A stretch of DNA of 64,000 nt from Sphagnum magellanicum. Taxonomy: Eukaryota > Streptophyta > Sphagnopsida > Sphagnales > Sphagnaceae. Location: positions 7,529,065 through 7,593,064 of the forward strand of contig CM038916.1 of assembly GCA_021904315.1 (NCBI GenBank), in the 5' to 3' direction. The notes beneath the pieces are model-generated. The model was not told the origin of the DNA. It was given only the letters and a program-made list of their open reading frames with translations, and ran no database searches. Shown one piece after another: positions 1-13,414 of this stretch (the first letter of the stretch is position 1; each line of letters starts with the position of its first letter). The translations under genes were made by a program, and so were the position numbers.

Positions 1-3000
1 TATGCAAATTATGTATAACATATTTCATAAATCAGTTAATGGAATGTGATATTTAATGTTGGATACTAGTGGGATTATGAAGCTTGATTTAATTCTTGTG
101 TACTAAATTAGGTATTGGAAGTGAAATGATGTTCAAAGGCATCAATGTCAATGCTTAAATAAGACACTAAAGGTGTTTAGTCAATTTTTCATTGAGCTAA
201 TTATTAAATGAAGAAATTTAGTAGAGGTATGGATAACAATTACATTGAACTTGTCCTATTATTCTACATGTCTTTTTATTGTGCTAGATATTTTAAACCA
301 TGTAGTCAACCATTTGATTATAAATTTAATTTTATCACATGGGTATGCCACCATGTTTAACGTTGCAATAGTATGATCCCTACTTTTGTATAACTTAAAT
401 TGGATTCTTATTTATTTTTGTACATTTGGATTTCCTTTATCTTTACATTGACTATCTATACATTGATTAAAGACATGATAAACTAACATATCATTATGTA
501 GCAATCTCCATTAACCTCTTATAGGATGTTGCATCATCATGGTGTCATTATCTTTACATTTGAGGACACATGCTTAGTGTTTGTTCGTTTTATGTACCTT
601 TGTCGGATTATATTTCTTCTAGGTGGGAAATATCCAAGTCATCAAAGTCTATATCATTGTTTTCCAAATTTGTTCTAATGCCTTTTTGTGTAATTGGTTG
701 AGATTGTTGATCTTGCAAAAAATACAATGGAATGTTAGTTCAACAAAATTGATTTATAGTGTTAAATTTTTGTTTCATCTCTTCTAATATCATTTGCATT
801 TGTCCAAAGTTGTAATGATACCAAAGTTATGTTTCCATATTATACATGACATAATATTGATAAGTTTGCCAAGAACTTAAACATTCAAGAATAATGTTTC
901 AAACAAGATTCAAACTTGAGATTTCAAGAGTATGTTTTCTTGATTAGCAAACATGACATTAAGTTTTTCCAATATTATTTTGAAATGTTGAAAGCATGGG
1001 CATACTTTAATCTTTCAACAAGCTGTCTTTCTGTATTTTTTAGTTTTCCATGCATTGATAGAGGCATTTGTTTTCACAAATCAAACAAAATCCCAAAAGG
1101 GAAAAGAACTCCTTACAACCAAAATCGTCAAAAAAAATTATGTTTTGCTTTGGAAAATCAACTTCTATTTTGTGGTTTTATCATTTGATTTTAAATCATT
1201 TGAAATATGGATTTGTAATCTATTGTCTAAAATTTTATGGAATTGTCGAATGCCTTTGAACCTTTTTTACATGAATAATGTTTCGTAAGAAGTGTTTTCC
1301 TCTTTATACATTGATCCATTTATAAATTATCTAACTACCTAGATCTTAATTGCTTAAATGATAAAACATTTTGTCTTCATCAATGTTCATGAATCCAATT
1401 TGAAATTTGAAATTTTTTCTATATTTGTGTTAAACTTCTTACATGTAATACAAGTTAGCTACCATCTAGTGTTGTCAAATAGAATATCTATGAACCTTTT
1501 AATTCAAGTTTGGTTGTTCAAGGAATATGTATAATATGATGTGAACTATGCAATGTGTCAATGTTGTTTTGGACCAATTACTATCACTTAATATGGAATT
1601 AAAAAAAAATTATAATGATGTAATTTGTTTTAATCATTATGGAGATTCCTCATTAGTGTAAGGTGTTTAATTTTTTTCTTGAAGTTATCTTGAAGAATGT
1701 GTTTGCATTCTAGATGGCATATTTGAATGTATGCAATTAGAGATTGTTGTTATTCTACAAATATTCCCCACATCATTTGCATATTAGATTGCACAATTTT
1801 TCATATATTTAAAAAATTATTTTGAATATATTTAATTTAGAGGATGTTTCAACAAGAGGTTGTACACATTACATAATTGCTAACATTTTGATGGTTAACC
1901 ATACAACATCGGATACATCATGAAGATGGTTCCAAATGTTTATTTGCACAACATGCAAATAAAAAATTGAGCCAATTGCACATCAAGCCCTTTATGTTGT
2001 CTCACACATTAGAATACATAAGAGATTTGTTAGGGTACATTCACTTCAAGTACAACTTTGTCATTTTGGGACATATTTATATGTCTTGACAAACAAAAGT
2101 ATGGTTTTGTTTCAAGGTAAATAGTCAATTCAAGTTTGTTCGATAGCTTATCTTTTCAAATGACAAGTTTCTTTATGAATAAATATTTGTTGAAAACTTG
2201 ATGTATCACATATTCCTTCTATTAAAAAAATATACCAAAAAAATCATTGGTTCAAGTTATACAAAACAAATTTCAATAAGTAAGACAACGAAAGCACAAG
2301 TTTATGTGTTTATCAATTTAGATTGTTGAATCAAGTATAGTTAATCATGATATGGGACATTAAACTAGCAATCAAGATGAAAGGACAAACATTATATAAT
2401 GTTTTTCAATTCTGATGAACTTTAAACTCTTTGATCTAAAGAATAAAAATTATTTTTATGTAGAAAATTTGATCAATTAAATAAACAACAAATTAGAAAC
2501 TTTAAGTGTATGACACAACTTGTTACAATTGACCAAGTTTGATATCACCTTAGAGGTAACCTTATTCCCCTCCCTCTTTCCACATCCTAAAAGGCAACAT
2601 ATAATTTAGAAAAATATCAATACATCATATGTACCTTAGATATCAAATGTAATTTTTTTTATTACATTCACATTATTCAACTCCATGTATGATGTTTGCC
2701 AAGTAGTTCAATTTATGAAATGTACATCCCAAACATACTTTTAAAAAATATCTTATTCAAACAAAATAATTCATCAATATTAGATGAATATTCAATTCAA
2801 TATACCTAAAAGCTTACATAGTTCCCCAAATAGTTAGCATTATTCCCAACTATGTGACCTTATGGCCAAGGTTGACAACTCGGGGTAGCTTCATTTATTT
2901 CCAGCTTTGATTTCACATGAGTACTATGAACTCCAATAAAATGACATAAATGACATTGAATATGAACCATCATCATTAATCGAACAATTATCATGGAAAG

Positions 3001-3430
3001 ACCACCCCATTGAATGTGCATATTTGTTCCATAAAAGAATATGGGTGTTTTTGAACAAATACATATTTTGCCAAAACAATATTTTTGAATACATGTTGAA
3101 CACCATGTTTGTAGGTAGAAGGTCTAGAGTATATAAAATATGCATTGTCATATAATCATACAAATTGTAAAAATGATATTAATGTAGGGTAACAAATGAA
3201 ATCATGGCATATGTGATTACTAAATACAATGAATCAAAATACAAGTTCATTTAACCTTTAGGCTTTCATCAAAACAAATTAATCAAACTTGTGTTGAAAA
3301 AACAACCACACATGGATCAATCAAAAAGATGTTACAAAAAATCCAAGCATTGTAAATACAAATTTTCTTACAACATAAATGTTGATAATAATGTTAAAAT
3401 TAATAGATTCATTAATAGATGAGAGTATTT
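1..3430. other. AT-rich intergenic DNA, no gene seen
   Basis: This stretch is strongly AT-rich, with short accidental open frames only. None has a recognisable domain, CpG-rich start or convincing splice structure. I see no RNA gene and no clear transposon end. It looks like old decayed intergenic DNA. Confidence 0.6.
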
Positions 3431-3435
3431 TTGCC

Positions 3436-3740
3436 ACTAAGAGGAAAACCTTGCATTTACAACTACAATTTAAATTTGTCTTCAACTATAATTTGCAATT
3501 GGAAATGACAAAACTGATCACAAAATGTTTTTTGTAGTTGAAATATATTATTTACAATTGAAAACCATGATAATCAACAAGTACAAGTTGAAAATGACAT
3601 TTTAGTTGTAAACATCAATCACATGTCAACACCACGATTATAGCCACTTTAAGTCATTTTAGTTGCAAATTACATTTTTTATTTTAATTGAGGGTCATTT
3701 TCAGCTATAACCTTAAAGGTAGATGAATTTCATCCATTGA
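3436..3740. repeat. Dispersed ~300-bp repeat, copy A
   Basis: This block matches a second block at 5112-5420 along its length. Both start with a CACTAAGAGG/ACTAGTAGAA-like end and contain many CAACTA/TAGTTG motifs. They share a core reading ATCAACAAGTAYAAGT, then CACATGTCAACACCAC-like and TAGCCA-like segments, and finish near a GATGA..TCATCCA pair. A CACTA-like start followed by short motif repeats resembles the subterminal part of a non-autonomous CACTA element. No partner end or target duplication was found, so the class is tentative. Confidence 0.4.
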
Positions 3741-3840
3741 CATTATATGACACCATCAACTTTATAGTTGTAAGTTTAATTATGTTGCAATTAAATCAAA
3801 CATAGGGTCTAACTAGTAGTTTAATGACATGTGAGATCAT

Positions 3841-4100
3841 TAGACTAAGCCACATGGCACTTAAACATAGGCCATTTAGTTATCCTAGGTTAAGCCATGT
3901 GCCACTTAAGTTAAGTTAGGCCACATGGCACCTATGTTATGCTTAAACCTACGCCACAAAACAATTAGGCTAGGCCTAGGCCATGTGCCACCTAAGTTAA
4001 GCCTAGACCTAGGCTAGGCTTAGACTTAAACCACTTAACATTTAAATAAGCTTAAACCTAGGCCACATGGCACCTAGCTAGGAAAATCTTATTTCATTTT
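3841..4100. repeat. Cluster of short degenerate GGCCACATGGCACCTA repeats
   Basis: The motif AGGCCAYRTGGCACCTA and shortened variants recur about six times here (for example near 3850, 3894, 3919, 3978 and 4060), and again near 4398. They alternate with TTAAGCCTAGACCTAGGC-like linkers. Each core GCCACATGGC is nearly self-complementary. The pattern is a degenerate short-period array with no coding capacity. Confidence 0.6.
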
Positions 4101-4420
4101 GGGTTTAACCTTCAAGGTTGAACCTTTTTTATTAGTTCACCCTAAATGGCAATTCCAATACTTTCATGGTTTTTATGTTTTTCCAAATGTACATTTTTAA
4201 TGCACCTCCTTATATAGTTTAGAAATTTAAAATGGAAGACAAACAATATGGGATAAACATTTTTTTTATGACACGGTTACAACTTAGTTGCAACTTAATC
4301 ACAACTACTACCTACTATCTATGAACCTAACTTACTACCTATTAACTCACCTAACCTACTCATTAACATTTATCTAACACCTATACATAAACCACCTAGG
4401 CCATGTGGCACCTATGGCAC

Positions 4421-4854
4421 CACCTTGATCATTTATAGTCGTAATTGGTACATGTTTTTAAAAAATTCAATTTTTACGTGCACTAGGACGCCACACATGG
4501 AATTTCTTTAATTTAAGAAGGCGTTCAATGGCCTTCATTTCTTATTGCATTTATGGGGGGAAATTTAGGGTTGTAATGTGATAATTATTTGATAAGTAAG
4601 GATGCATGAACAATTGTTATAGTTGATATTATGTGAAATGATGTTTAACCCCATAAGGTGTTGCTTTAAGGTGGAAGTGTGTCTTTTGAATAAATGATTG
4701 TTTTAAGTCTTGCATTGTGTCATGTAATTTTGATGATTTCCACTATCATTGTGTATAACATGTAGGTATTCAAGGTTCTATAAAAGATTACCCAACCTTG
4801 ATTCAATTTACTCCTTTTAGTCTTTATAGTTCAACATGGTGAAATTTCATGATC

Positions 4855-4885
<31 letters not shown>

Positions 4886-5111
4886 TGATTTTGTGGCACA
4901 AGTCCCTAGTTTTGTAAGATCTAAAAAAACCTTGAAGGAGGGACTCTCTAAATTTTTTAATGTTCCAAATTTGTGAGTTTGCACCTTCAATTGCTTGAAT
5001 TTAAATTTAGCATGTACATTTTAAGCCATGTTAGGTGACACTTTGCCAAGAATAAAAAAATTGAAACACGTCCTCACATCATGCATTTCTTTGTACATTC
5101 AAATCAATAAC
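4421..5111. other. AT-rich intergenic DNA with an AT microsatellite
   Basis: No gene is visible. The only structured element is the (AT)n run listed separately at 4855-4886. Confidence 0.6.
4855..4886. repeat. (AT)n microsatellite
   Basis: An alternating AT run of about 25 bases is followed by a single C interruption and more AT. It is a simple sequence repeat. Confidence 0.9.
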
Positions 5112-5420
5112 TAGTAGAAAAATCCCCCTTTTTACAACTACGTTTCAACTAAAAAACATAGTTGAGAGGAACAAGTGTAGTTGCAAAGTAGTTTTTATAG
5201 CTGGAAAATGTTTCTTTCAACTACAAACCAAAAAAATCAACAAGTATAAGTCGAAAATGAAATTTTAGTTGAAAGTTCTACCATGTGTCAACACCACAAC
5301 AATAGCCATTGCTTATCAATTTGGTTACACATCGCATATCACTATAGTCAAGAATTTTTTTCAATTGCTCTCAATTGGTGGATGAGCCTCATCCACTAAT
5401 TGGGCATGACGTTAGCCAAA
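5112..5420. repeat. Dispersed ~300-bp repeat, copy B
   Basis: This is the second copy of the repeat at 3436-3740, in the same orientation. It starts ACTAGTAGAAAAATCC, a pattern common at plant CACTA ends, and carries CAACTA/TAGTTG motifs and the shared core at 5236-5260. The two copies differ by many substitutions and small indels, so the duplication is old. Confidence 0.4.
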
Positions 5421-8400
5421 AATCTAATAGCAATTTCAACTAGATTGCAACTATGTAATAGGAATTTTAAATGTTGTTAAAAAATATCTTCCAAACATTT
5501 TATATTGACATTTCCACCCTTGAAACTTATGTTTTTAATCTTTTTTTGCATACTCATTATCTTTATTTCCCCAAACTTGAAATTTTGGAACTAAAAATGA
5601 AGTGTCATCCTCATCTACACATTTAACCACAATTTCTACACAATCAAAAGACCCCCATGAACCAAACAAACAAACAAAAAAAAGTTTATACTTTCAAGTG
5701 GGTCATAAAATTTTGTAATTGTTGTTCCCTAAAATCCAATTAGGCTTGCAATTTCAAATGATTCTTCAATGCATAATGTGGGCAATTTAGTACAAGGTAT
5801 AATCACACACTTACTTCTCAAGCCTAAATTGAAAAGAAGAACACATGAAGCATTTCACATCTATCACTACACTTGACATATATGGTCTATGTCAAAGTGC
5901 AACCTTGTTATTCCAAAACTCATCAAACCCAAGTTGTTCACTAGGGCTTAGGTATCTAATTTCACCTTCATTCAAAGTAGTTATCACATTGTCCAATTTG
6001 GTTTATGATGCAATGGATGTATTAACTCAAATTAGGTTTACTTGACAATTATTTGCAATACAATTTATAGATAAATTGTTACCAACACCTTCTTGTTAGG
6101 AATGGATTGGGATAACTTGAATCCTTCTTGGCGAGAAAAGCCATATCACTAAAAAAATTGAATGGTGAACTTGTGCACTATGGCCACAAATGCAAAGTTG
6201 GAAACAATTACCAAAAAAAATTTGGAAACAATTTAGTGCAAATTTGGAAAATGAGAGGTCATTGAAATAACTTGAAATTTCAACCTTAAGTTTCATTTGC
6301 AAATTTGGGTGAACCCTTAAAAATTAACCCAATCATAGGTTTGAAGTTCCACAAAATAAACTTTTTTCAAGAAATTAAAAGTTGCACATTCAAACACCTA
6401 TCCATTAAATATGTCTATAAATTTAGTCCAAAGTGATAAACATTGCATCCAAAGGTGAAAATGGTTATTCAAAATTCCAATAACCTACTTGTCTTTAAAA
6501 TTTCAAGAAAAAATGTGACCAAACATGAATTTAAAATTGAACAAATGGGTCCAACCATTCTATTAAGAGTCACATGTGCCCTTTAAACCACTACTTTATT
6601 CTTTAAATCTTCTTGGAATTTTTTTAATATGTCTTTCAAAAAATATTAAAATTAATTTAAAAAAAATTATGTTAAGGTTTATATTTTTAAAAATCCAAAA
6701 ATATGTCTTTAAAAAATATTTTCGAATTCTGCTTTTAGTGTCAAAATTGTTTTAAACCGCTTTCATGCAACTTTTGAATAGTGGTTACAAAAGGTTAAAA
6801 GTCCTTATATGTATTTTTCACTCATTAGATTGATTCCAAATTTTTATGACATGTACATAATGTATTCACACTAAAATTTTATAAAACATTAATTAATTAA
6901 TTAAGTTTTTACCTTCCAAAATTCAAAAAATTAAAATTGTGGTTATGATAGCTTTTGGTACATATTAGTATGATTCCACCCAAATGTAATATTTTCTAAT
7001 CTACCATAATTTAATTTTTTCCCCTAAATAATGAATGCATCAAAAGAAAGTAAAACAAGAAGCATGAAAATGATGCTTAGTAAAATGTCACATGATCTAA
7101 ACCAACAAATAAGATTTATTCGATTTAATTATTGTTAATTTGAAAATCAGTAATTCAATGTAATTTTTTCCCACCAATACACCACCTCCAAAGTGTTTCA
7201 CCAATTTTCAAACATTCCCAACTACACAATTGGGCTGTCCACTCCATTTAGGGATTTTATCTTGTTATGGTAATGTATGTTAAAATGTTTTTTAGCTCTT
7301 ATAAAGGTGCATCTCCAGTTTTTTTCAATGTTTCATTTGGTATATTTGTAATTTATAATATTTTTTTTGAAAACTTCAATTTTAATAGGAATTTATATTA
7401 ATTATGTGGTTGACTACCAAAACATAATGGGAATTTTGATGATATTACAACCATTCTAAAATTTGGCAACTAAATCTTTGAAAAGATTGAAATTTTAACC
7501 ATTTTCTAAAACCATCATCATTTTAGATACACAAGGGAAAAAAAAGAAAAGAAATATATTTTCCAAGTTAGTGAGTTGTGGGTACAATGTAGTGATAGAT
7601 GAAAACTAAACAAAGTGCACAAGTCTTATACTATGTTAAAAACAATTTGTCAATAAAGTTACAACAATGACTATTTATTGACTGAAGACAAACAAATAAA
7701 GAAACAATTTCAAGCCACCAAATCCAACAACCCCATGGATTTGGAAAAAAAAATTTCCAAGCATGTTGAACAATGGAAAAAATGGTCCATTTCTAACAAT
7801 TCCATTGGTCTTTTTGAATTCACAAACCTATCAAGCCTTTTTACATCCAAATGATCATTGGCCATCAGATTTTTCCTGCACACCTGTAGCTTTGGGAGTT
7901 CAAAAACATAGCTAAGATTATTTAGCCAAATTTTACTAACTTTTGGGGAAATTTTGACAAATCTACTTTATCACCAAACTGAAAAAAATTGGAAAAACAT
8001 TTGGGCAAATTGCCATTATCTCATGGAGAAAAGTAGCCATATGACAAACTATCTATAGCTCCTCTTTTGCTTAAATGCTTGTTGATTATAACAACAACAT
8101 GCTCACACTTGAGTTTAAGTTCAAGTTGATTCTTTTGGGTGCATAAGTTGTTGCATCATTTGGAAGCAAATGCATTCACCGGGAAATTGAGGTCCACAAT
8201 ATCATGGAGGCATGGCTTTTTCATTGACCATTGTTGCAAAATTCACAAAAGAAGAATATGGAGCTCCAACATTGTCATGAGTTTCCCAATGTGTTTTCCT
8301 TTTGTCTTTAACAATAATGAAAGAGGAGGTGTTAATGGTTACTATAGTGTGTGGTGTTGAGAATTTGGGATTTAGATTTTGCCATCACCATGTTGTTTAA

Positions 8401-11400
8401 ATGGTTTTTTCACAAAACACATGGTAGGGTGGGTCGATGTTTTCCAATGCAATAAATGAGGCAATGTTAATTTTTTCAAATGTTACAAACATGACATGAA
8501 AAAATTATGCACAAAGTTGTCATTGCCACAAGACTCTTCACCTACTTGCATTTTAAAATTTTTAAAAATTGTTCCAAGTTTTTTTGCAACTACTTTAAGT
8601 TTTTTTGCTATAAATGTGTCAAATGCAATTTTTTAATGTTTTTTTAACCCACCACTTCTTAAGAAGGGAGTTGAACTTGTTGGAGAAGCTAACTACACAA
8701 CATTCATTTCTTCTTTTTATCCACCCAAGCTACCATATGATATACCTTTTAAACAATTTTTTTTTTTTTTGGATGTGGATTCTTTAGCCACAAAACACCC
8801 TTGGGTTTTTTCATTTTATGATGTTCTTCTTCATTAATTGGGAGTAACTTGATTCATAATCAAGCCACCTTGATTTTAAGTTTTTTGAAGTCAACATTCT
8901 AGTTCTTAAAGTAGTTTGGAGCACATCCCCTTTTGAAAATTAAAAATCATACATATTCTTGAAGTTTGGTTATAGTAGGAAGTAAAACATCAATTTGTGA
9001 GATTTATTTGTTTGGTTATATATGTATGATACATAGTAAAACTAAGGGTACTCACTTTTTGTGTCCACATTGTATTTTTTTTGGACTAGTGTTGGGTGCT
9101 TATTAAGAATCAGGTGAGAATCGCTTCAATTTTGAGGTCGGTTCTCACTTTAAATCTTATCACTTATCATTTTTTCTCACACATGGATTGAAAATTGAGT
9201 TTCATGGTTTTCACTAAGTTGAGAATTGGGCATCATGAGAGTCAATCAAGTTTTTTTTGTCAAAAAAAAAACTTGATATCCAGGTAAAATCTTGAGTTTA
9301 AACCCAATCTTGGTTCTCAAGCTTGTTGTTTACAAGGTTAGGATGTAAAGTAGGGTAGATATGCTTAGCATTGAACACTAACCTATTCTTATTGAACATT
9401 TTGACAAATTTTTTTCAATTCTTTTCCATTTTGGGTGATTACAATGTTATAGGAACGCCTTTTCAAGCTCTACAAGTCATCTTTGAAATGCAAAACCAAA
9501 GGAATAGCCAAAAACACGCAATAAAAAAAAAAAAGTTTTTTTGAATTGCAAAACATTTTTTTTTTTTTTTTTCATTTTGACCCCTCCTACTTCATCGGTG
9601 CATAATTTTCTTCTTTTTCGTTTAAATTGAATGATTTAAACTATTATGAAATTGCCATTTTAAGTTCTACAAATCATCTTGTAACTCTAAAAGCAAAAAA
9701 TAATATTTAAGGATTTTTTGAGGGGGTTCAAAAATAGGCAAAAAAAATAAATTTAAAGATTTTTTGAGTTTCAAAATAGGCTATGAGCTATATGATCAAG
9801 AATTGTTTGTAAAAACAACCTCCTTATTTTGGTGGGCCATAACCTTCTTGCCTCTACTCCATTTTGGCCAATTTTTAGTGCAACAAATGTGCTAAGAGGA
9901 AGGCTCCATCTATTCTTTAGACACCATAAACAATGGGGCCCTCTTCTAAAAATGATGAACAAACCTTACCTTAATTGTTGGGACATCAACTTGCCTACCC
10001 TAGTTTATAACTTCTTGTTTATAAACTAGCCACCTAGGTAACACTTATGTTGAAAATTTAAATATGTCAAATTTCATTCATTTTCTCTCCAAAATGATGA
10101 TTTTTTGGGTATTTTTTCAAAAAACTCTTTCATGGAAATCATAGAACTTTCTTTTGGCATTTTCATCAATTAAAAAAAAGGTTTAAAAATATCATTTGAT
10201 TTCGGATGAAAATTATAAAATAAAGAAAAAAAAATCAATATCCAATTTGTGAAAATCAAATGTGGAAACCAACTGTTATTACATTTGTGAAATGAACATG
10301 TTTTAGAATTGACTGATTTATAAATTAAAAAAATTAATACCCAACCACATTCTTAACATGTAAAAAATAAAAAATGAAAGAAAAACTAGACTAATTCTCA
10401 CAAACCTATGTGAAAACTAGAACTAGTTGATTCTCACAAAACTGTGAGAACCACCCAACATTGGTTTGCACCCTTTGACAATGCTTGACATACATCTATA
10501 ACAAAGTAGTAAACCTCATTTATGTCATTTCTTGCATTTGCTCTTATTCCTCACAAACACCCTTGGTCATGCACAAAAATGTATGCATTTAGCTCTAGAA
10601 AAATAATCCACCATTCATCATGTAACCTTTGTAAGTTCTTACATTCTTATTCTTGAACACCTTGTGCTCCACACCACAAGTTGTGAAGTTTAGCATCCTC
10701 ATCTTCACAACTAAACACATCTTCTTCATGCACCTAACTTGAATTAACACTAGTTTCTTCCAAACTTGTTCAAATACAAACAACAAAAAAACAACAATGC
10801 AACATTAAAAAAACTTTAATATCTTTTGAAATCTTTTTCCTTCAGAACTTGCCATGGCAATCAATGATTATCTTTAACATTTGGTTACAACCTTTCCTTT
10901 CGGTCAAATGCATTTAAGGCAAAAAATTAAAACTTTAGTTGGGTTGTTTTTCATCACAACTTTTCAAAAACCCTATTTCCACATCACATCCATTTGTAAG
11001 GTAGCCTTTTTCCTACACCCAGAGCATTGCAAGGTTTTTTCTTTCCATTTGAAAACACCTTTCTACCCCAAAGATTTTTTGTTTTTCAAAAACACTTTCC
11101 ACCATTTGCATGTAAACCTTATACCATTCAAGTAAAAGGAAATTATGGGAGACCAATGGTGACATACTTTAAAATAAAAATTTCTTTCACCAAGTAATTA
11201 GGTAGCTACCGATTTGGTCATTCTCCTTGTTATCGCACAATTATTCTAACGCATCCTTGAAGACCTTTTACACTAGGGAATGAGCCATTTATGGTGGATT
11301 TTGTCAAGTGCACCATCATTAAACTTAGACTCCTAGGTTTTTCCAATGAGAGTTTACGTAACCAAGTTCACCATCACTTGAGCTTGCATTCCAAAGCTCT

Positions 11401-11638
11401 CTTAACGATGATTTATGTAATAGAATGCACCACAAATGGCTAGTTCTTTGGAACATTAAGAAATCTTTTGTGACTCACATTGGGAAAGTGTGTTCCCATT
11501 GGCCTCCCATAATTTCAAGCCTATAAACCCTAAAGGTTACTACCCTCAAAATAAGGGAGATTGTATGAAGTAGTCTTTTTCTTGAAAGATTTTTAAAAAA
11601 AAATGACAATGTTCAATTGTGAAATTGAACCCTCAAAT
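5421..11638. other. AT-rich intergenic DNA, no gene seen
   Basis: About 6 kb of AT-rich DNA with A/T homopolymers and no frame with recognisable protein features. Short open frames near 8139-8360 and 10881-11135 are AT-rich in composition and lack introns, domains or a start context, so I read them as chance. Confidence 0.55.
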
Positions 11639-12425
11639 TTTGCAAAAAAATGTTCATTCATCAATTACACATTAACAACCACTAGTCAAAATTTTAAATT
11701 TTTTGCTATGCTTAAATCATAAACCTTCATCCTAATGTTTGCAATTATATATATATATCGAAACCCTAAACTCTTGTGGATGTTCATTGATTCATCCATC
11801 ACAAATGAACATCCACAATCAATGTTTTAAACCCTATTTTTTTTGCTATGTCTAAACCATAAACTCTCATCTTAATATTTGCAAAAAATCATTCATTCAT
11901 CAATTACATGTGAACAATGACATTCAATGGTGAAAACCCTAATTTTTGTACTTTATCTAAACCCTAAACCCTCATCCTGATATTTGCAAAAAATCATTCA
12001 TTCATTCATTACATTTGAACATCCATATTCAATGGCAAAACCCTAATGTTTCAACTCTCATTAAACCCTATACCTTCATCTGAATATTTTGCAAAAAATC
12101 ATTCATTCATCCACTACATTTGAACTTCCATATTCAATGGCAAAAACCTCAATGCTTCAGCTCTCTCTAAACCCTAAACACTCATCCAAATATCTTGCAA
12201 AAATCATTCATCCATCCGTCCAACCATCCATAACACACGAACAGCCACATTCAATGGCAGAAACCCTAATTTGTCTGTTCTCGCTAAACCCTAAAGTCAC
12301 GTCCTAATATTTGCAGAAAATCATTCATTCATTCATTCATTCATCCATTACACATGAACAGCCACATTCGATGGCAGAAACCCTAAATTTTCTGCCCCTG
12401 TCTATGCCCTAAACCCTAAACTCTC
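11639..12425 (+). repeat. Tandem array of ~105-bp units with telo-box motifs
   Basis: About seven degenerate units are arranged head to tail. Four unit starts, at TTTGCAAAAAATCATTC-like sites near 11880, 11983, 12088 and 12311, are clear, with spacing of about 103-117 bases. Each unit holds a TTTGCAAAAAATCATTCATTC segment, a TGAACAGCCACATTCAATGG segment and one or two AAACCCTA boxes. AAACCCTA telo-boxes are known promoter elements of plant translation and cell-growth genes, and they also resemble plant telomere repeats. The last units are GC-richer and still contain CpG, whereas the far units are T/A-drifted. The array leads directly into a CpG-rich segment, so it may be a promoter that expanded by tandem duplication. 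Confidence 0.75.
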
Positions 12426-13250
12426 GTCTCCTCTCCACTGGTTGTATTCCGCCGCACTGGACTCGGCGGCGGCTGCAAGGCCACTGGAGTTCTGCCCTGC
12501 AAGGAGTAACATGGGATCTGCTTGCCGTGGCGGTACTTCTTTTAGTAAAAAGCTTCTTGTGTTGCGCGAAGAACAAGGTTTCTTGAGATCTATAATTGCA
12601 CACAGCGATTCATCTCTCATCGACGGGGTTGTGCTCATGTGTCCAGCTTTAATAAGAAGTTCCCGCACCTTGGGAGTTAGTACAAGGAATACGACGTTTG
12701 GTGTTTGCTTTCACAACTTTTTCATACATCGGGATAATGGTGTTCTTTGATGGTCCGCTGAGAAGCACCAGAGAAACAGTGTTCTTGATGATTGTAGTGG
12801 TATGTATATGTGCAGTGAAGAGTTGTCGATGAGAGTTGAATTGCTTTGTGCGATTTTAGATCCCGGTGTGGGTAGAGTTTGTATAGAATACGAGAGCCGG
12901 GTAGCTTCTCAGGCAGCCTGCCGCACCCATTATGTGCAATCACGGCGTTCTGTTACCCGCATATCAGCATGTCTTGTGTTGCTTTTCGCCGACTTTCTCT
13001 ATTTCCTTGACCTCAGTCGCGCAACTCAAGACCACAGCAGCAGCTGTAACTCAAAAAATAGGTACATACTACAGAATGACGTCTTGCTCTTTTCTGACTC
13101 TCGATTCTGCATGAGAAGAGTCATGTAACTCAAGACTATAGCGTCGTGTCTTGCTTTTTTGCTGACTCTCGATTTTTCTATGAGACGAGTTACAGAATTC
13201 CAAGACTACAGAGTCGTAAGCCCTGGTGATCTCCCTAACCCTAGAATATC
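12426..13250 (+). other. CpG-rich segment, possible gene start or gene remnant
   Basis: Base composition changes sharply here: CpG and GC rise well above the flanks, as at the starts of the ribosomal protein L1 and NUMOD3 genes. Telo-boxes lie immediately upstream. Open frames exist in several phases. One plus-strand reading from 12442 gives a 102-residue protein, and another near 12690-12830 is hydrophobic, but none shows a known domain. Three related TGACTCTCGATTY segments near 13095-13190 suggest a local duplication. It could be the 5' exon of an unrecognised gene or a pseudogene. Confidence 0.35.
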
Positions 13251-13392
13251 TTCTGCGTCTTTCTAAGTCGGCAAAACAGTTTCTGCACTGGCCCTAGCAA
13301 AACCAGTTATCAACTGCAGAAGACTACTGCTCTTGTTGCTAAAAATGTGCTGTGTTTCCTGCAAAATAATCTTCAGCAAGTTGAGCCTTTTT

Positions 13393-13414
13393 GGGGGAGG
13401 GGGTGGGGGTGGGG
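13393..13414 (+). other. G-quadruplex-forming tract
   Basis: Four runs of four or five guanines are separated by single bases: G5-A-G5-T-G5-T-G4. Four G-runs with one-base loops is the configuration known to form the most stable parallel quadruplexes. It lies about 1 kb downstream of the CpG-rich segment. Confidence 0.85.

Noticed and set aside
11639-12425. Interstitial telomere relic
   Set aside because: AAACCCTA boxes occur once or twice per ~105-bp unit rather than as a continuous heptamer array, so a duplicated promoter explains them better.
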